Assembly (NCBI RefSeq): GCF_900101455.1
Contig: NZ_FMZJ01000020.1
Location: 1 to 64,000 of the forward strand
Direction: 5' to 3'
Length of the DNA stretch: 64,000 bases
From: Sphingomonas sp. YR710
GTDB lineage: Bacteria; Pseudomonadota; Alphaproteobacteria; Sphingomonadales; Sphingomonadaceae
The notes beneath the pieces are model-generated. The model saw only the letters and a list, made by a program, of their open reading frames with translations, had not been told where the DNA came from and did no database searches. A program made the translations under genes and the position numbers. Positions 9,179 to 17,521 of this stretch are shown in pieces (position 1 is the first letter of the stretch; every line of letters starts with the position of its first letter).

Positions 9179-9925
9179 TCAGCGCACCCGTTCACGCAGC
9201 TTGGCCTCGAGGCCCGACCAATCATAGACTTCCGCCTGCTTGTCCCCGTTCAGGAAGAAGTTGGGCGTGCCATCGACCTTGTCGGTATCGGCGCCATAGG
9301 AGCGGAGCTTCAGCAACTGATCGAGCGCGCTCTTGTCGCTCAGGCAGGCATAGATCTTGTCTTCCGGCACGCCATGCGACTTGAAGAAGTCGACAAGGCC
9401 GCTGAGCTGGACGAGCTGCTTGAACTGATCGACCTGCGGCAGGGTGCCGATCGCCTGCAGCTTCTTCTCATCGATCGAATTGAACTGGCCGACCCACTTT
9501 TCCTGCGAGCCATAGACCGCCTCGACCAGCGGGAAGAACGGCTCCGCCCCCTGGCAGCGCACGACCATCGTCACCGCCACATCGAGCGGGTTGAGCACGA
9601 AATTGCGATATTCCCAGCTGATCTTGCCGGTCTTCACATATTTCTCGCGCAGCGTCTCAGCCCCGGTCCGCGTGAAATCGCGGCAGTGCGGGCAGGTGAG
9701 CGACGCATATTCGACCAGCTTCACCGGCGCATCGGGATTGCCCATGCGAAAGCCGCCCTCGGACGTTTTGGCAACCGTCTCGGTCCAGTCCTTGCCCGAA
9801 TAAGCCGGTTCGGTGCTGACCGCGGCGGTTGCGTTGGGAACCGCGTTGGCATCGGACTCGCTCTTCTTGCAAGCAGCCGTCGCAAGCGCGAGGCCGATCA
9901 CCGCCAAGCCCAGATAGTTGTTCAT
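9179..9925 (-). CDS. DsbA-like thiol:disulfide lipoprotein
   Basis: A 248-residue periplasmic thioredoxin-fold protein. The N-terminus is a lipoprotein signal ('GLALATAACKK', Cys about 19), so it is probably anchored to a membrane. The active site is 'LTCPHCRDF' (CPHC, the DsbA type). The cis-proline region is 'GTPNFFLNG'. The start at 9925 (MNNYLG) gives a normal signal peptide, with AGGAGA upstream; the frame extends nine codons further. It is immediately followed by smc and preceded by a second DsbA-like gene, so the two are likely paralogues from a local duplication. Confidence 0.9.
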   Translation of the reverse strand: MNNYLGLAVIGLALATAACKKSESDANAVPNATAAVSTEPAYSGKDWTETVAKTSEGGFRMGNPDAPVKLVEYASLTCPHCRDFTRTGAETLREKYVKTGKISWEYRNFVLNPLDVAVTMVVRCQGAEPFFPLVEAVYGSQEKWVGQFNSIDEKKLQAIGTLPQVDQFKQLVQLSGLVDFFKSHGVPEDKIYACLSDKSALDQLLKLRSYGADTDKVDGTPNFFLNGDKQAEVYDWSGLEAKLRERVR

Positions 9926-10026
9926 AATCCAACATTCTCCTGACAGCCGCAAAGGCCGGATTGCGAGACTGATAAGGCTTTGCCCGCGCGCGGCAAAGGG
10001 CGATCTTGGGCGGCTCCACCATTCTC

Positions 10027-10050
10027 ATCCTCCCCCGCCAGGGGGAGGAT
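10027..10050. repeat. Perfect palindrome between the two DsbA-like genes
   Basis: Ten-base arms, ATCCTCCCCC and GGGGGAGGAT, enclose a GCCA loop. The run of A/T follows the hairpin on the plus strand as A residues, so for the minus-strand genes the T-run lies before the stem; this is not a classical intrinsic terminator. It may be a REP-like element or an mRNA-stabilising hairpin in the operon. Confidence 0.6.
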
Positions 10051-10067
10051 AGAAAAAAATATCCAAC

Positions 10068-10787
10068 TCAAGGTTTTAGATTGGCTTTCAGCTTGGCCTC
10101 GAGATCGGCCCAACTGGTGAGGCTGCCGAGCGGCATGCCATTGATTGCGAACGCAGGCGTGCCCGGTATCTTGTCGCGATTCCATGCATTGTCGGCCATC
10201 TGACCGAGCTGCTTCTGGGCAGCGTTATCCGCGAGGCAGGCGGCGTAGGCCCGAGGGATCATGCCGCGTTTCGCAAAGAAGCTGTCGAAGCCGGCGGCAT
10301 GGGCAACGAATGCCATCTTATCCGCGGCGGACTTGGCCTCGAAATCGGGGCTGGCGCTGGCGGCCATCCCCTTCGACTCCCATTCGCTCTGGGTCGCGAA
10401 CAACGCTTCGATTGCATTGAGATAATCGCTGCGCGGCCCACAGCGGCTGAGCAGCGACGCCACGAAATCATAGCCATCGCGCACCGCGTGCCGCACTTCG
10501 AAACTGACCAATCCCCGGGCGATATAATCGCGCTTGAGCGGCTCCATCGATTCACCGGACATCACGGCACAATGCGGGCAGGTCAGCGACAGATATTCGA
10601 CAAGCTTCACCCTGGCCGCCGGATTGCCGATCACGATCGCGCCTTCCGCAGTCTGGCCTGCTACGTGCAACCAGTCCTGCCGCGCGGCGGGCTTCGCCAG
10701 CGGATGCTTCGTCGCGGCAGCGGCCGGCATTGCGGCGGCGGCAATCAAAAATGCCAACCCGCCAGCCCGTATCATGGCCGATATCAC
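10068..10787 (-). CDS. DsbA-like thiol:disulfide oxidoreductase
   Basis: A 239-residue exported thioredoxin-fold protein with a signal peptide ('GLAFLIAAAAMPAAAA') and a CPHC active site in 'LTCPHCAVM'; the cis-Pro loop is 'GTPAFAING'. It resembles the next gene downstream over its whole length. The GTG at 10787 overlaps the TAG stop of the DUF721 gene by one base (TAGTG), with AAGGA just upstream; an ATG at 10775 is the alternative. Likely role is periplasmic disulfide chemistry; the specific partner is unknown. Confidence 0.88.
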   Translation of the reverse strand: MISAMIRAGGLAFLIAAAAMPAAAATKHPLAKPAARQDWLHVAGQTAEGAIVIGNPAARVKLVEYLSLTCPHCAVMSGESMEPLKRDYIARGLVSFEVRHAVRDGYDFVASLLSRCGPRSDYLNAIEALFATQSEWESKGMAASASPDFEAKSAADKMAFVAHAAGFDSFFAKRGMIPRAYAACLADNAAQKQLGQMADNAWNRDKIPGTPAFAINGMPLGSLTSWADLEAKLKANLKP

Positions 10788-11350
10788 TAGTCCTTGTCTC
10801 CCTTGGGCAGGATTGGTGCGCCCTGCGTGCCGGACAGCGCGCCGGCGAGCGAGGCCAGGCAGGCCCGCAATTCGGGATCACCGATCGTCCGCAGGCTTTC
10901 ACCCAGATCGATCGGCGCCATCTTGATCGAGGGTGGAGCGACCCGCGGCGCCGGCGCAGGAGCACGTGCCGCCTCCGCCCGAATCGCGATGCGGGCGACC
11001 GCGGGATAGCCGAAGAATCGATTGACCCGTTCGATGATCATCGGGGAAACATGCTGCATCATCGTGCCGTGCGCGCCATCGACCCGCAGCGTGAGCGTGC
11101 CTTCGGCCTGCCGCCCCTGCGGGAAGCGAATCGATTCGGGGGAGGAAACGCTCGCATAGCGATCCCCAACGATTTCAGCCCAGCGGCTGACCACCGCGCT
11201 CTGGACGAAACCGAAGCGGCGAAAGGCCGCACGGCCGACCTCGGGCACCATATCGGCAACCGCGCGCGCGGCACCGCCGCGCGGCCGTTCGTGCACCGCC
11301 GGCTTTTGCTTCTTTGCCGCACGCGGCTTCGTCTTACCCGTTTCGCTCAT
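10787..11350 (-). CDS. DUF721 domain protein
   Basis: A 187-residue protein with a central DUF721 domain (about 25-125), recognisable by 'FVQSAVVSRWAEIVGDRYA' followed by 'GTLTLRV'. DUF721 proteins (DciA-like group) include the replicative-helicase operator DciA, so a link to DNA replication is possible but unproven here. The basic N-terminus and Pro/Ala-rich C-terminal extension are low complexity. Start 11350 was chosen; 11362 is equally possible. It is divergent from mutY with only about 26 bases between starts, so both promoters must overlap the opposite gene or lie inside this gap. Confidence 0.8.
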   Translation of the reverse strand: MSETGKTKPRAAKKQKPAVHERPRGGAARAVADMVPEVGRAAFRRFGFVQSAVVSRWAEIVGDRYASVSSPESIRFPQGRQAEGTLTLRVDGAHGTMMQHVSPMIIERVNRFFGYPAVARIAIRAEAARAPAPAPRVAPPSIKMAPIDLGESLRTIGDPELRACLASLAGALSGTQGAPILPKGDKD

Positions 11351-11376
11351 CGCGCGCTTCATGCCATAGGCGGCCC

Positions 11377-12441
11377 ATGCCCGTCGATAACCCTGCGATG
11401 ATCCCGCAAATTTTGCTCGGCTGGTATGATCGCCATCGCCGTCATCTGCCGTGGCGCGCAGGGCCAGGCGATCCCGCACCCGATCCTTATGCGGTGTGGA
11501 TGTCCGAAATCATGCTCCAGCAGACGACCGTCGCGGCGGTTAAGCCCTATTTCGCGGCATTCATGGCACGGTGGCCGACGGTCGAGGCGCTGGCGGCGGC
11601 CGACGACGCCGATGTTATGACCGCATGGGCGGGCCTTGGCTATTATGCGCGCGCGCGCAATCTGATCGCCTGCGCGCGGACGGTGGCCCATGACCATGAA
11701 GGCCGCTTTCCCGACGACGAGGCGGGCCTGCGCGCCCTGCCCGGCCTGGGCGACTATACCGCCGCCGCGGTTGCGGCGATCGCGTTCGGGCGGCGGGCCG
11801 TCGTGGTCGATGCGAATGTCGCGCGGGTGACGGCGCGGCTGTTCGCACTGGAGACGCCATTGCCAGCGGGCAAAGCCGAACTGTACCGTCTCGCCGACAG
11901 CATCACGCCCGATGATCGGGCCGGCGATTTCGCACAGGCGATGATGGATCTGGGCTCGGGCGTCTGCACAACGCGATCGCCGCAATGCCTGATCTGCCCG
12001 CTGGCCGAGTCCTGCATCGGCCGCAGACTCGGAACGCCCGAATCCTTTCCGTTGAAGGCGCCGAAGACTCCCAAGCCACATCGCTTCGGAACCGCCTTCT
12101 GGATCGAACGTGGCGACCATGTCCTGCTGGTTCGGCGCCCCGACAAAGGTCTTCTGGGCGGCATGCGTGCTTTGCCGAGCAACGACTGGGCGACGACCGA
12201 TCCGGCGCTGTGCGGTGCGCCGATCGCGGCGGTATGGCGCGATCTGGGAACCGTCCCCCATGTCTTCACCCATTTTTCGCTCGACCTTCGCGTGATGGGA
12301 ACGACCGCGACAGGCGATACGGTGCCGGATGGCGAATGGTGGCCGATCGCCGGAATCGGCGAGGCCGGCTTGCCGACCCTCTTCGCACGCGCGGCGTCAC
12401 GCGCTATCGCAGCCTCCGGATTGATACAGGAGTCAGGATGA
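11377..12441 (+). CDS. mutY: A/G-specific adenine glycosylase MutY
   Basis: A 354-residue base-excision repair enzyme that removes adenine opposite 8-oxoguanine. Near the N-terminus 'SEIMLQQT' carries the catalytic Glu. The helix-hairpin-helix is 'LPGLGDYTAAAV', followed by 'VVVDANVARV' with the catalytic Asp. The iron-sulfur cluster ligands are present as C-x6-C-x2-C-x5-C in 'CTTRSPQCLICPLAESC'. The C-terminal about 120 residues form the NUDIX-like domain that reads 8-oxoG. Start 11377 (MPVDNP) or 11398 (MIPQIL). Its stop overlaps the nudC start (ATGA). Confidence 0.95.
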   Translation: MPVDNPAMIPQILLGWYDRHRRHLPWRAGPGDPAPDPYAVWMSEIMLQQTTVAAVKPYFAAFMARWPTVEALAAADDADVMTAWAGLGYYARARNLIACARTVAHDHEGRFPDDEAGLRALPGLGDYTAAAVAAIAFGRRAVVVDANVARVTARLFALETPLPAGKAELYRLADSITPDDRAGDFAQAMMDLGSGVCTTRSPQCLICPLAESCIGRRLGTPESFPLKAPKTPKPHRFGTAFWIERGDHVLLVRRPDKGLLGGMRALPSNDWATTDPALCGAPIAAVWRDLGTVPHVFTHFSLDLRVMGTTATGDTVPDGEWWPIAGIGEAGLPTLFARAASRAIAASGLIQESG

Positions 12442-13331
12442 CACGCTTCGCTGCCCCAGGGTTCACCGGCTCTCTGCTGATCCGTGTCGATCATGAACGC
12501 AACAATCCGGCCTGGTTCGACGAACAGGCGTCGAAGCTCAGCGCGCGCCTGATGCGGCTGGACGGCCTGATCCCGCGTGCCGAGGAAGATGGCACATTGA
12601 GCTGGGGATCGCTGGCCGAGGCCCCGCCCGAAGTGGAACTGGCACTGCTCGGGCTGATCGATGACAAACCCCGTTTCGTCGCGCTGACCGATACACGCGA
12701 GGATCCGAGCCACCGCAGTTTTGCGGTGAATGTCGTGCTCAACCAGTTGCAACCCGCGGAGGCCGCCACCTATGCGGTCGGACGCGGCCTGGTCGATTGG
12801 CACAGCCGCCATCGCTTTTGCGCGCGGTGCGGACGGGCGACACGTGCTCATCTTTCGGGCTGGGCACGATTATGCGATCGCGAGCAGGGCGGCTGCGGCA
12901 CCGAACATTTTCCGCGTACCGATCCCGTGGTGATCATGCTGGCCGAACATGGCGATCATGTGCTGGTCGGCCGGCAGCATAGCTGGCCGGCGCGGCGTTT
13001 CTCGGCGCTTGCCGGTTTCCTCGAGGTCGGCGAATCGATCGAGGAAGCGGTTGCCCGCGAGCTTAACGAGGAAGCCGGCGTGGTGACGCAGGCGGTGCGC
13101 TATATCTGCAGCCAGCCCTGGCCCTTCCCGTCACAGCTGATGATCGCCTGTATCGCTTCGGTCGCCAGCAAGGAGATCGTGCTCGACGGCAACGAGCTCG
13201 AAGGCGCTCTATGGGTCGATCGCGGCGAAGTGGCGGCGGCGTTGCGCGAGGATGCCGATGCGACCTTCCTCGCCCCGCCGCCCTTTGCCATCGCCCATAG
13301 CCTGCTCAGCCGCTGGGCCGAAGGCGCGTAA
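12438..13331 (+). CDS. nudC: NAD(+) diphosphatase NudC
   Basis: A 297-residue NUDIX hydrolase that cleaves NAD(H) and, in characterised members, removes NAD caps from RNA. The zinc ribbon is 'CARCGRATRAHLSGWARLC' plus a later Cys. The NUDIX box is 'GFLEVGESIEEAVARELNEE' and the next residues AG. The diagnostic 'SQPWPFP' motif that separates NudC from other NUDIX proteins is present. Translation is coupled to mutY through ATGA, an operon of two sanitation enzymes. It converges on pheA. Confidence 0.95.
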   Translation: MTRFAAPGFTGSLLIRVDHERNNPAWFDEQASKLSARLMRLDGLIPRAEEDGTLSWGSLAEAPPEVELALLGLIDDKPRFVALTDTREDPSHRSFAVNVVLNQLQPAEAATYAVGRGLVDWHSRHRFCARCGRATRAHLSGWARLCDREQGGCGTEHFPRTDPVVIMLAEHGDHVLVGRQHSWPARRFSALAGFLEVGESIEEAVARELNEEAGVVTQAVRYICSQPWPFPSQLMIACIASVASKEIVLDGNELEGALWVDRGEVAAALREDADATFLAPPPFAIAHSLLSRWAEGA

Positions 13332-13345
13332 CCCCTGCGATCTTT

Positions 13346-13363
13346 CCCGAGCAAGCTCGGGAG
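13346..13363. repeat. Perfect palindrome between convergent nudC and pheA
   Basis: Eight-base arms, TCCCGAGC and GCTCGGGA, separated by AA. It lies between two convergent stop codons, where a bidirectional terminator would be expected. Neither flank has a T-run longer than three, so intrinsic termination would be weak. Confidence 0.55.
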
Positions 13364-13371
13364 GTTCTATA

Positions 13372-14265
13372 TCATCCCCGCGCGCGAGCCCGCGGATAGG
13401 TACCCAGCAGGCGCACCCATTTGGTGTGAAACTCCAGCTCCTCGAGCGCCCGACGGACGTTCGCATCGTCGGGATGCCCTTCGATATCGGCGTAGAATTC
13501 GGTCGCGGCAAAACGCGAACCGCGCTGGTAGCTTTCGAGCTTCGTCATATTGACGCCGTTGGTCGCGAAACCGCCGAGCGCCTTGTACAAGGCTGCAGGG
13601 ACGTTCTTCACCTCAAAGATGAAGGTCGTCATCATCGGCCCCGCCCCCGGCAACACCGCCCCCGCAGCACGGGCGAGAACGACGAAGCGGGTGATATTGT
13701 CTTCCGAATCGGCGAGATCATCCTGCACGATCCGCAGCCCATACAGTTCGGCGGCCATCCTCGGTGCAAGCGCCGCGACCTCGGGCTGCCCCATTTCGGC
13801 GACCAAAGCCGCGGCGCCGGCGGTATCGGCATAGGCGATCGGCCGGATGCCTCGTTCGCGCAGCCAGTGCCGGCACTGCCCCAACGCCTGCGGGTGACTC
13901 ATCGCCTCGCGGATCGGCATATCGCCCGGCAGCGCCATCAGCGCATAGCGGATCGTCAGAAAATGTTCGCCGGTGATCTTCAGCCCCGACTCGGGGAGCA
14001 GGAAATGCATGTCGGCGACGCGACCGTTCAGCGAATTTTCGATCGGGATGATCGCACAGTCGGCCAGACCATCGCGCACCGCATCGAGCGCATCTTCGAA
14101 ACTGAAGCAGGGCAAGGGCAGGCAATCAGGAAAGGCTTCGAGCGCGGCGCGATGCGAATTGGCGCCCGGCGCGCCCTGAAAAGCCACGGCGCGGGCGGGT
14201 TCGGCCGCCGCGGCGGCAGCCATTTCGGCGACGAGCGCCTGTGCGGGGACGGGAAAATTCTGCAT
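13372..14265 (-). CDS. pheA: Prephenate dehydratase PheA
   Basis: A 297-residue monofunctional prephenate dehydratase that converts prephenate to phenylpyruvate in phenylalanine synthesis. After an Ala-rich start of about 24 residues, the catalytic domain shows 'VAFQGAPGANSH', 'IIPIENSLNGRV' and the key 'NITRFVVL' Thr-Arg-Phe motif. The C-terminal ACT domain (about 205-290) has 'GVNMTKLESYQ', the variant of the ESRP phenylalanine-binding motif. No chorismate mutase domain is present. It is divergent from the cytochrome c gene. Confidence 0.95.
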   Translation of the reverse strand: MQNFPVPAQALVAEMAAAAAAEPARAVAFQGAPGANSHRAALEAFPDCLPLPCFSFEDALDAVRDGLADCAIIPIENSLNGRVADMHFLLPESGLKITGEHFLTIRYALMALPGDMPIREAMSHPQALGQCRHWLRERGIRPIAYADTAGAAALVAEMGQPEVAALAPRMAAELYGLRIVQDDLADSEDNITRFVVLARAAGAVLPGAGPMMTTFIFEVKNVPAALYKALGGFATNGVNMTKLESYQRGSRFAATEFYADIEGHPDDANVRRALEELEFHTKWVRLLGTYPRARARG

Positions 14266-14417
14266 GATGGGGGCCAGCGCTTAGGCGGATGAGCCAACTA
14301 TCGCAACCTGCTTCGCCCTTATTCGATCGAGCCGCTTGCGATAGCCGACAACCGATTCTAAAGGGAGCGCGCTTTTCTGCGCGGTGGCGCGCGGCTGAAT
14401 GGAGTTTCGAGGGGCAC

Positions 14418-15017
14418 ATGGACGATCGCGCAAACACGATTGCCGGCTGGGCGCTGGCAGGCGGCATCGCCGCACTTGGCCTTTCGATCCTGAGTGGGGA
14501 ATATTTCAAAGCCGAGCGGCCCGAAAAAATGGGCTATACGGTTGAAGGCGTCGAGGACGACAGCGCGGCCGGTCCGGCTGCGGCGGAGAAACCGATCGCC
14601 TTCTATCTGGCGAGTGCCGATCCGGCCAAGGGCGCCGACGTGTTCAAGAAGTGCGGCGCCTGCCACAATGCCGATAAGGGCGGCCCGAACGCGCTCGGCC
14701 CGAATCTCTATGGCGTGCTGGGTGAAGGTGTCGGCCAGGGCGCCGGCGGCTTCGCTTTCTCCGACGCGCTCAAGGCGGTCGGCGGCAAGTGGGACTTCGA
14801 CAAGCTCAACGCCTGGCTGACCAGCCCGAAGAAGTTCGCACCCGGCACCAAGATGACCTTCGCCGGCCTTTCCAAGCCCGAAGATCGCGCCAATGTGATC
14901 GCCTATCTCAACAAGCAGAGCGATTCACCGCAGCCGATGCCGGCGGCGCCCGCCGCGGATGCTGCTCCTGCGGCTCCGGCGGCTGGCAAGGACGCGGCTG
15001 AACCTGCAAAGAAGTAA
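14418..15017 (+). CDS. Membrane-anchored cytochrome c (CycM type)
   Basis: A 199-residue c-type cytochrome. Residues about 8-28 form an uncleaved N-terminal anchor. The haem motif is 'KCGACHNADKGG' (CxxCH), with 'GPNLYGVLG' after it and the axial Met in 'GTKMTFAGL'. The C-terminus is an unusual Ala/Pro/Lys tail of about 30 residues. The organisation matches the membrane-bound cytochrome c552/CycM family that carries electrons from the bc1 complex to terminal oxidases. The start at 14418 follows a GAGGGG site; the longer upstream frame is not needed. A strong terminator follows. Confidence 0.92.
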   Translation: MDDRANTIAGWALAGGIAALGLSILSGEYFKAERPEKMGYTVEGVEDDSAAGPAAAEKPIAFYLASADPAKGADVFKKCGACHNADKGGPNALGPNLYGVLGEGVGQGAGGFAFSDALKAVGGKWDFDKLNAWLTSPKKFAPGTKMTFAGLSKPEDRANVIAYLNKQSDSPQPMPAAPAADAAPAAPAAGKDAAEPAKK

Positions 15018-15039
15018 GGCTTCGGCCTTCGGCGATATG

Positions 15040-15068
15040 AAAAACCCCGGCTGAGCCGGGGTTTTTTT
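15040..15068 (+). terminator. Intrinsic terminator after the cytochrome c gene
   Basis: CCCCGGC and GCCGGGG enclose a three-base loop and are followed by seven T residues; a run of A residues precedes the stem, so it could also work for the minus-strand gene ending at 15109. Confidence 0.9.
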
Positions 15069-15108
15069 GGCGTTTACGCGACGGCTTGCTTCTGGTGCGA
15101 AGCATCGG

Positions 15109-15624
15109 TTAGCGGATATCACGCCGTTTGGCAGGAAGGACCTGCGAGATTTTCAGAAATGGCCCATCCGAGAAATGGCAATAGCCGAGCACCATCATAG
15201 CACCGGGCCACTCAGTCGCGCAGGAAGCGTAGGTCCCGATTATCTTAAACGGCTTCGGCCTGCGAGGTGTCTTAATCAGGGTTCGCTCGTCCGCATAGAT
15301 GCCAACCCTCCGGCCTGTTAAGCCGGCTGTCACGGTCGCCTTCCGGACATTTGCGTCCGCCGTGCTTACGAAGATGGCTCTGCCCGCCCAATAAGCGGTG
15401 ATCGACACGCACTCGCCCTTAGCTATTCCATTCCCAAGTGCCGCGTCCATGAAAGCCACTGGCTTGGCATTGCTGGAGTTACACTTTGCAGGATCGCCCC
15501 ATGCCCCTGTTATAATCTGGTCGCTCAGGTCTTCGCCTTTGCCAGAAGGCGTCTGCGCTGGAAGCGCAGTTCCTGAGCCCAACGCGATTCCTATGAGCAG
15601 AAGGCCAACGGTGTTGAGCATCAT
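15109..15624 (-). CDS. Secreted protein, unknown
   Basis: A 171-residue protein with a clear signal peptide ('TVGLLLIGIALGSGTALPAQ'). The mature part has four Cys residues (near 'AKCNSS', 'GECVSI', 'ASCAT', 'GYCHF'), compatible with two disulfides in the periplasm, and ends in a basic segment. I do not recognise a family. Start taken at ATG 15624; ATG 15621 directly follows. It is lower in GC than its neighbours. It converges on the cytochrome c terminator. Confidence 0.6.
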   Translation of the reverse strand: MMLNTVGLLLIGIALGSGTALPAQTPSGKGEDLSDQIITGAWGDPAKCNSSNAKPVAFMDAALGNGIAKGECVSITAYWAGRAIFVSTADANVRKATVTAGLTGRRVGIYADERTLIKTPRRPKPFKIIGTYASCATEWPGAMMVLGYCHFSDGPFLKISQVLPAKRRDIR

Positions 15625-15805
15625 CAAACGCTATACCTAGTGCGGAACGTCCGCAATCGGTGCGCGAGAGCATCGCGTATTAGGCCAAAAACGGGGCGCA
15701 AACGAGCTTGGAGCCTTTGCTAAACGATGCCGCTGAACTCTACCTTGGGGTAGCGGGGGTGTTTGCAAGGTATATAAACGCTTTTTTTGCTCTTGCGCCT
15801 GATGG

Positions 15806-16708
15806 TCACGCCGCCTTTGGCGGCGGATCGCGGTGAAGGTGGACGCGATCGCGCGTCGCATAATAATGGTTGAGCTTGTCCCACGCCTCCTCCGCCGTCT
15901 CGACGAAGCGGAACAGGTTGAGGTCGTGCTGCGCGATCACGCCTTCCTCAACCAGCGCGTCGAAATTGACGACCCGTTCCCAGAATTCACGGCCGAACAG
16001 GAAGATCGGCAGCTGCGCCATCTTGCCGGTCTGCACGAGCGTCAGCAGCTCGAACAGCTCATCGAACGTGCCGAAGCCGCCGGGGAAGGCCGCGACCGCG
16101 CGGGCGCGCAGCAGGAAGTGCATCTTGCGCAGCGCGAAATAATGGAAGTGGAAGCTCAGATGCGGCGTCACAAAAGCATTGGGCGTCTGTTCGAACGGCA
16201 GCACGATGTTGAGCCCGATCGACTCCTGGCCGACGTCGGCGGCGCCCCGGTTCGCGGCTTCCATGATCGACGGCCCACCGCCCGAGCAGACGACGAACTG
16301 CCTTTTCCCATCCTGATCGAGGCCACACTGGCTGGAGATCCGCGCGAGCTTGCGAGCTTCGTCATAATAACGGCTCTTGACGAGCTGGCGCTCCGCGATC
16401 AGCCGCTGGCGATCGGTGCCGGCTGCCGCGACCAAGGCCTCCGCCTTCGTGCGCTCGGGAATCCGGGCCGATCCGTAGAAGACGAAGGTCGAGCCGATAT
16501 TGGCCTCCTCCAGCATCAGTTCGGCCTTCATCAGCTCAAGCTGAAAGCGCACCGGACGCAGATCGTCGCGCAGAAGGAAATCGGTATCCTGAAAGGCCAG
16601 TTTATAACTGGCATCCACCGTTTGCGGTGTTGCGGTGGCCGTCTTGGCGACCGCGGCATCCTCCTTCGCGCGAGGAAACATACGCTTGGGAACTTTCCGG
16701 TCAGCCAT
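15806..16708 (-). CDS. LOG family (TIGR00730) protein
   Basis: A 300-residue Rossmann-like protein of the 'lysine decarboxylase-like' LOG family. The signature 'PGGFGTFDELFELLTLVQTGK' region (PGGxGTxxE) is intact near 205-225, preceded by 'CSGGGPSIMEAANRGA'. Family members cleave nucleoside 5'-monophosphates into base and ribose 5-phosphate; plant and some bacterial forms activate cytokinins. This one is longer than the minimal 190-residue LOG, with an N-terminal extension of about 70 residues. The physiological substrate is not predictable. Confidence 0.9.
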   Translation of the reverse strand: MADRKVPKRMFPRAKEDAAVAKTATATPQTVDASYKLAFQDTDFLLRDDLRPVRFQLELMKAELMLEEANIGSTFVFYGSARIPERTKAEALVAAAGTDRQRLIAERQLVKSRYYDEARKLARISSQCGLDQDGKRQFVVCSGGGPSIMEAANRGAADVGQESIGLNIVLPFEQTPNAFVTPHLSFHFHYFALRKMHFLLRARAVAAFPGGFGTFDELFELLTLVQTGKMAQLPIFLFGREFWERVVNFDALVEEGVIAQHDLNLFRFVETAEEAWDKLNHYYATRDRVHLHRDPPPKAA

Positions 16709-16772
16709 AGCCGCTTCACTACCTCGAAACTGTTACCGCCGCGTGGACGCACGGCGCAAAAAAACGGTGATA

Positions 16773-17423
16773 TTACTTGCAATATGGACCCATGCCCATG
16801 TCAAAGTGCAGGTGATCGGCGTGGAAGGCATTCGCATCGGGCCCAAGCACGACCGAGAAGCGCGCACATGCGGCGCTGTGCAGCGCCCGCAGGAAATTGC
16901 GAACCCGCTCGTCATCGCCATTCCACCCGTCCTTAACGGTGATCCGGCGGCCGTTGCGCAACACGAACGCACCGATATCGACCGCATTGGCGCGGCCATG
17001 CTCGGACAATTCGTTGCCGGCCTGACCATTTTTGGGCCGACAGGCGAACGTGCCGAAGCTTTCGATCTTCGTAACGTCAGTGCCCAGCCAGCGTGCGGCG
17101 GCGCTCCGAACGTCCTGCCGCACCCAGCGCGCGAACGGCACCGCCAGGCCGCATTTGAGCGCCCCCAAATTGGTGACAGGAATGCCGATCGCGACCAGCT
17201 TGACCGACGATGTCGCCGAGCAGCCGCCGGGGAATTGCCGATCGGGCAGCGACTCATAGCGCGAGCCTTCGGCACCCAGCGTCGCCAGACAGGCGCGCAA
17301 CCGCTCGGGTGTTTCTGCCGGCGGCACATAATGCGGACGGGGGCGATGGGCGGTCTTCGACGGGCCGACGCAGCCCGCAAGCGCGATCGACGAAATCAGG
17401 ACGGCGAGTGCGGCACGACGCAT
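16773..17423 (-). CDS. Extensin-like lipoprotein
   Basis: A 216-residue protein of the extensin-like C-terminal (Extensin-like_C) family. The N-terminus is a lipoprotein signal with lipobox 'IALAGC'. The conserved fold shows 'LSEHGRANAVDIGAF' with its His/Asp pair and 'FHADHLHFDMG' at the C-terminus, which resembles metal-site motifs of DD-carboxypeptidase-like (M15/VanY) folds; four or more Cys suggest disulfides. A peptidoglycan-related envelope role is plausible but unproven. It sits between the LOG gene and the Gly-rich secreted protein, same strand. Confidence 0.82.
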   Translation of the reverse strand: MRRAALAVLISSIALAGCVGPSKTAHRPRPHYVPPAETPERLRACLATLGAEGSRYESLPDRQFPGGCSATSSVKLVAIGIPVTNLGALKCGLAVPFARWVRQDVRSAAARWLGTDVTKIESFGTFACRPKNGQAGNELSEHGRANAVDIGAFVLRNGRRITVKDGWNGDDERVRNFLRALHSAACARFSVVLGPDANAFHADHLHFDMGMGPYCK

Positions 17424-17521
17424 GGCGCCACCCTGATCGCTCGCGAATCCCCGGTCAACCGCGCACGAAAATATGCCCCGGCATGCGCCGAGGCATCTTC
17501 ATCGCTTCGGCGGTGCGAACC

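Noticed and set aside
6600-9227. Plus-strand open frame of 875 codons opposite smc
   Set aside because: It mirrors the smc coding phase. Long antisense frames are expected in GC-rich Ala/Arg-rich coiled-coil genes, and the product is low-complexity with no domain.
10027-10050. Intrinsic terminator for the DsbA gene
   Set aside because: The T-run lies on the wrong side of the stem for minus-strand transcription.
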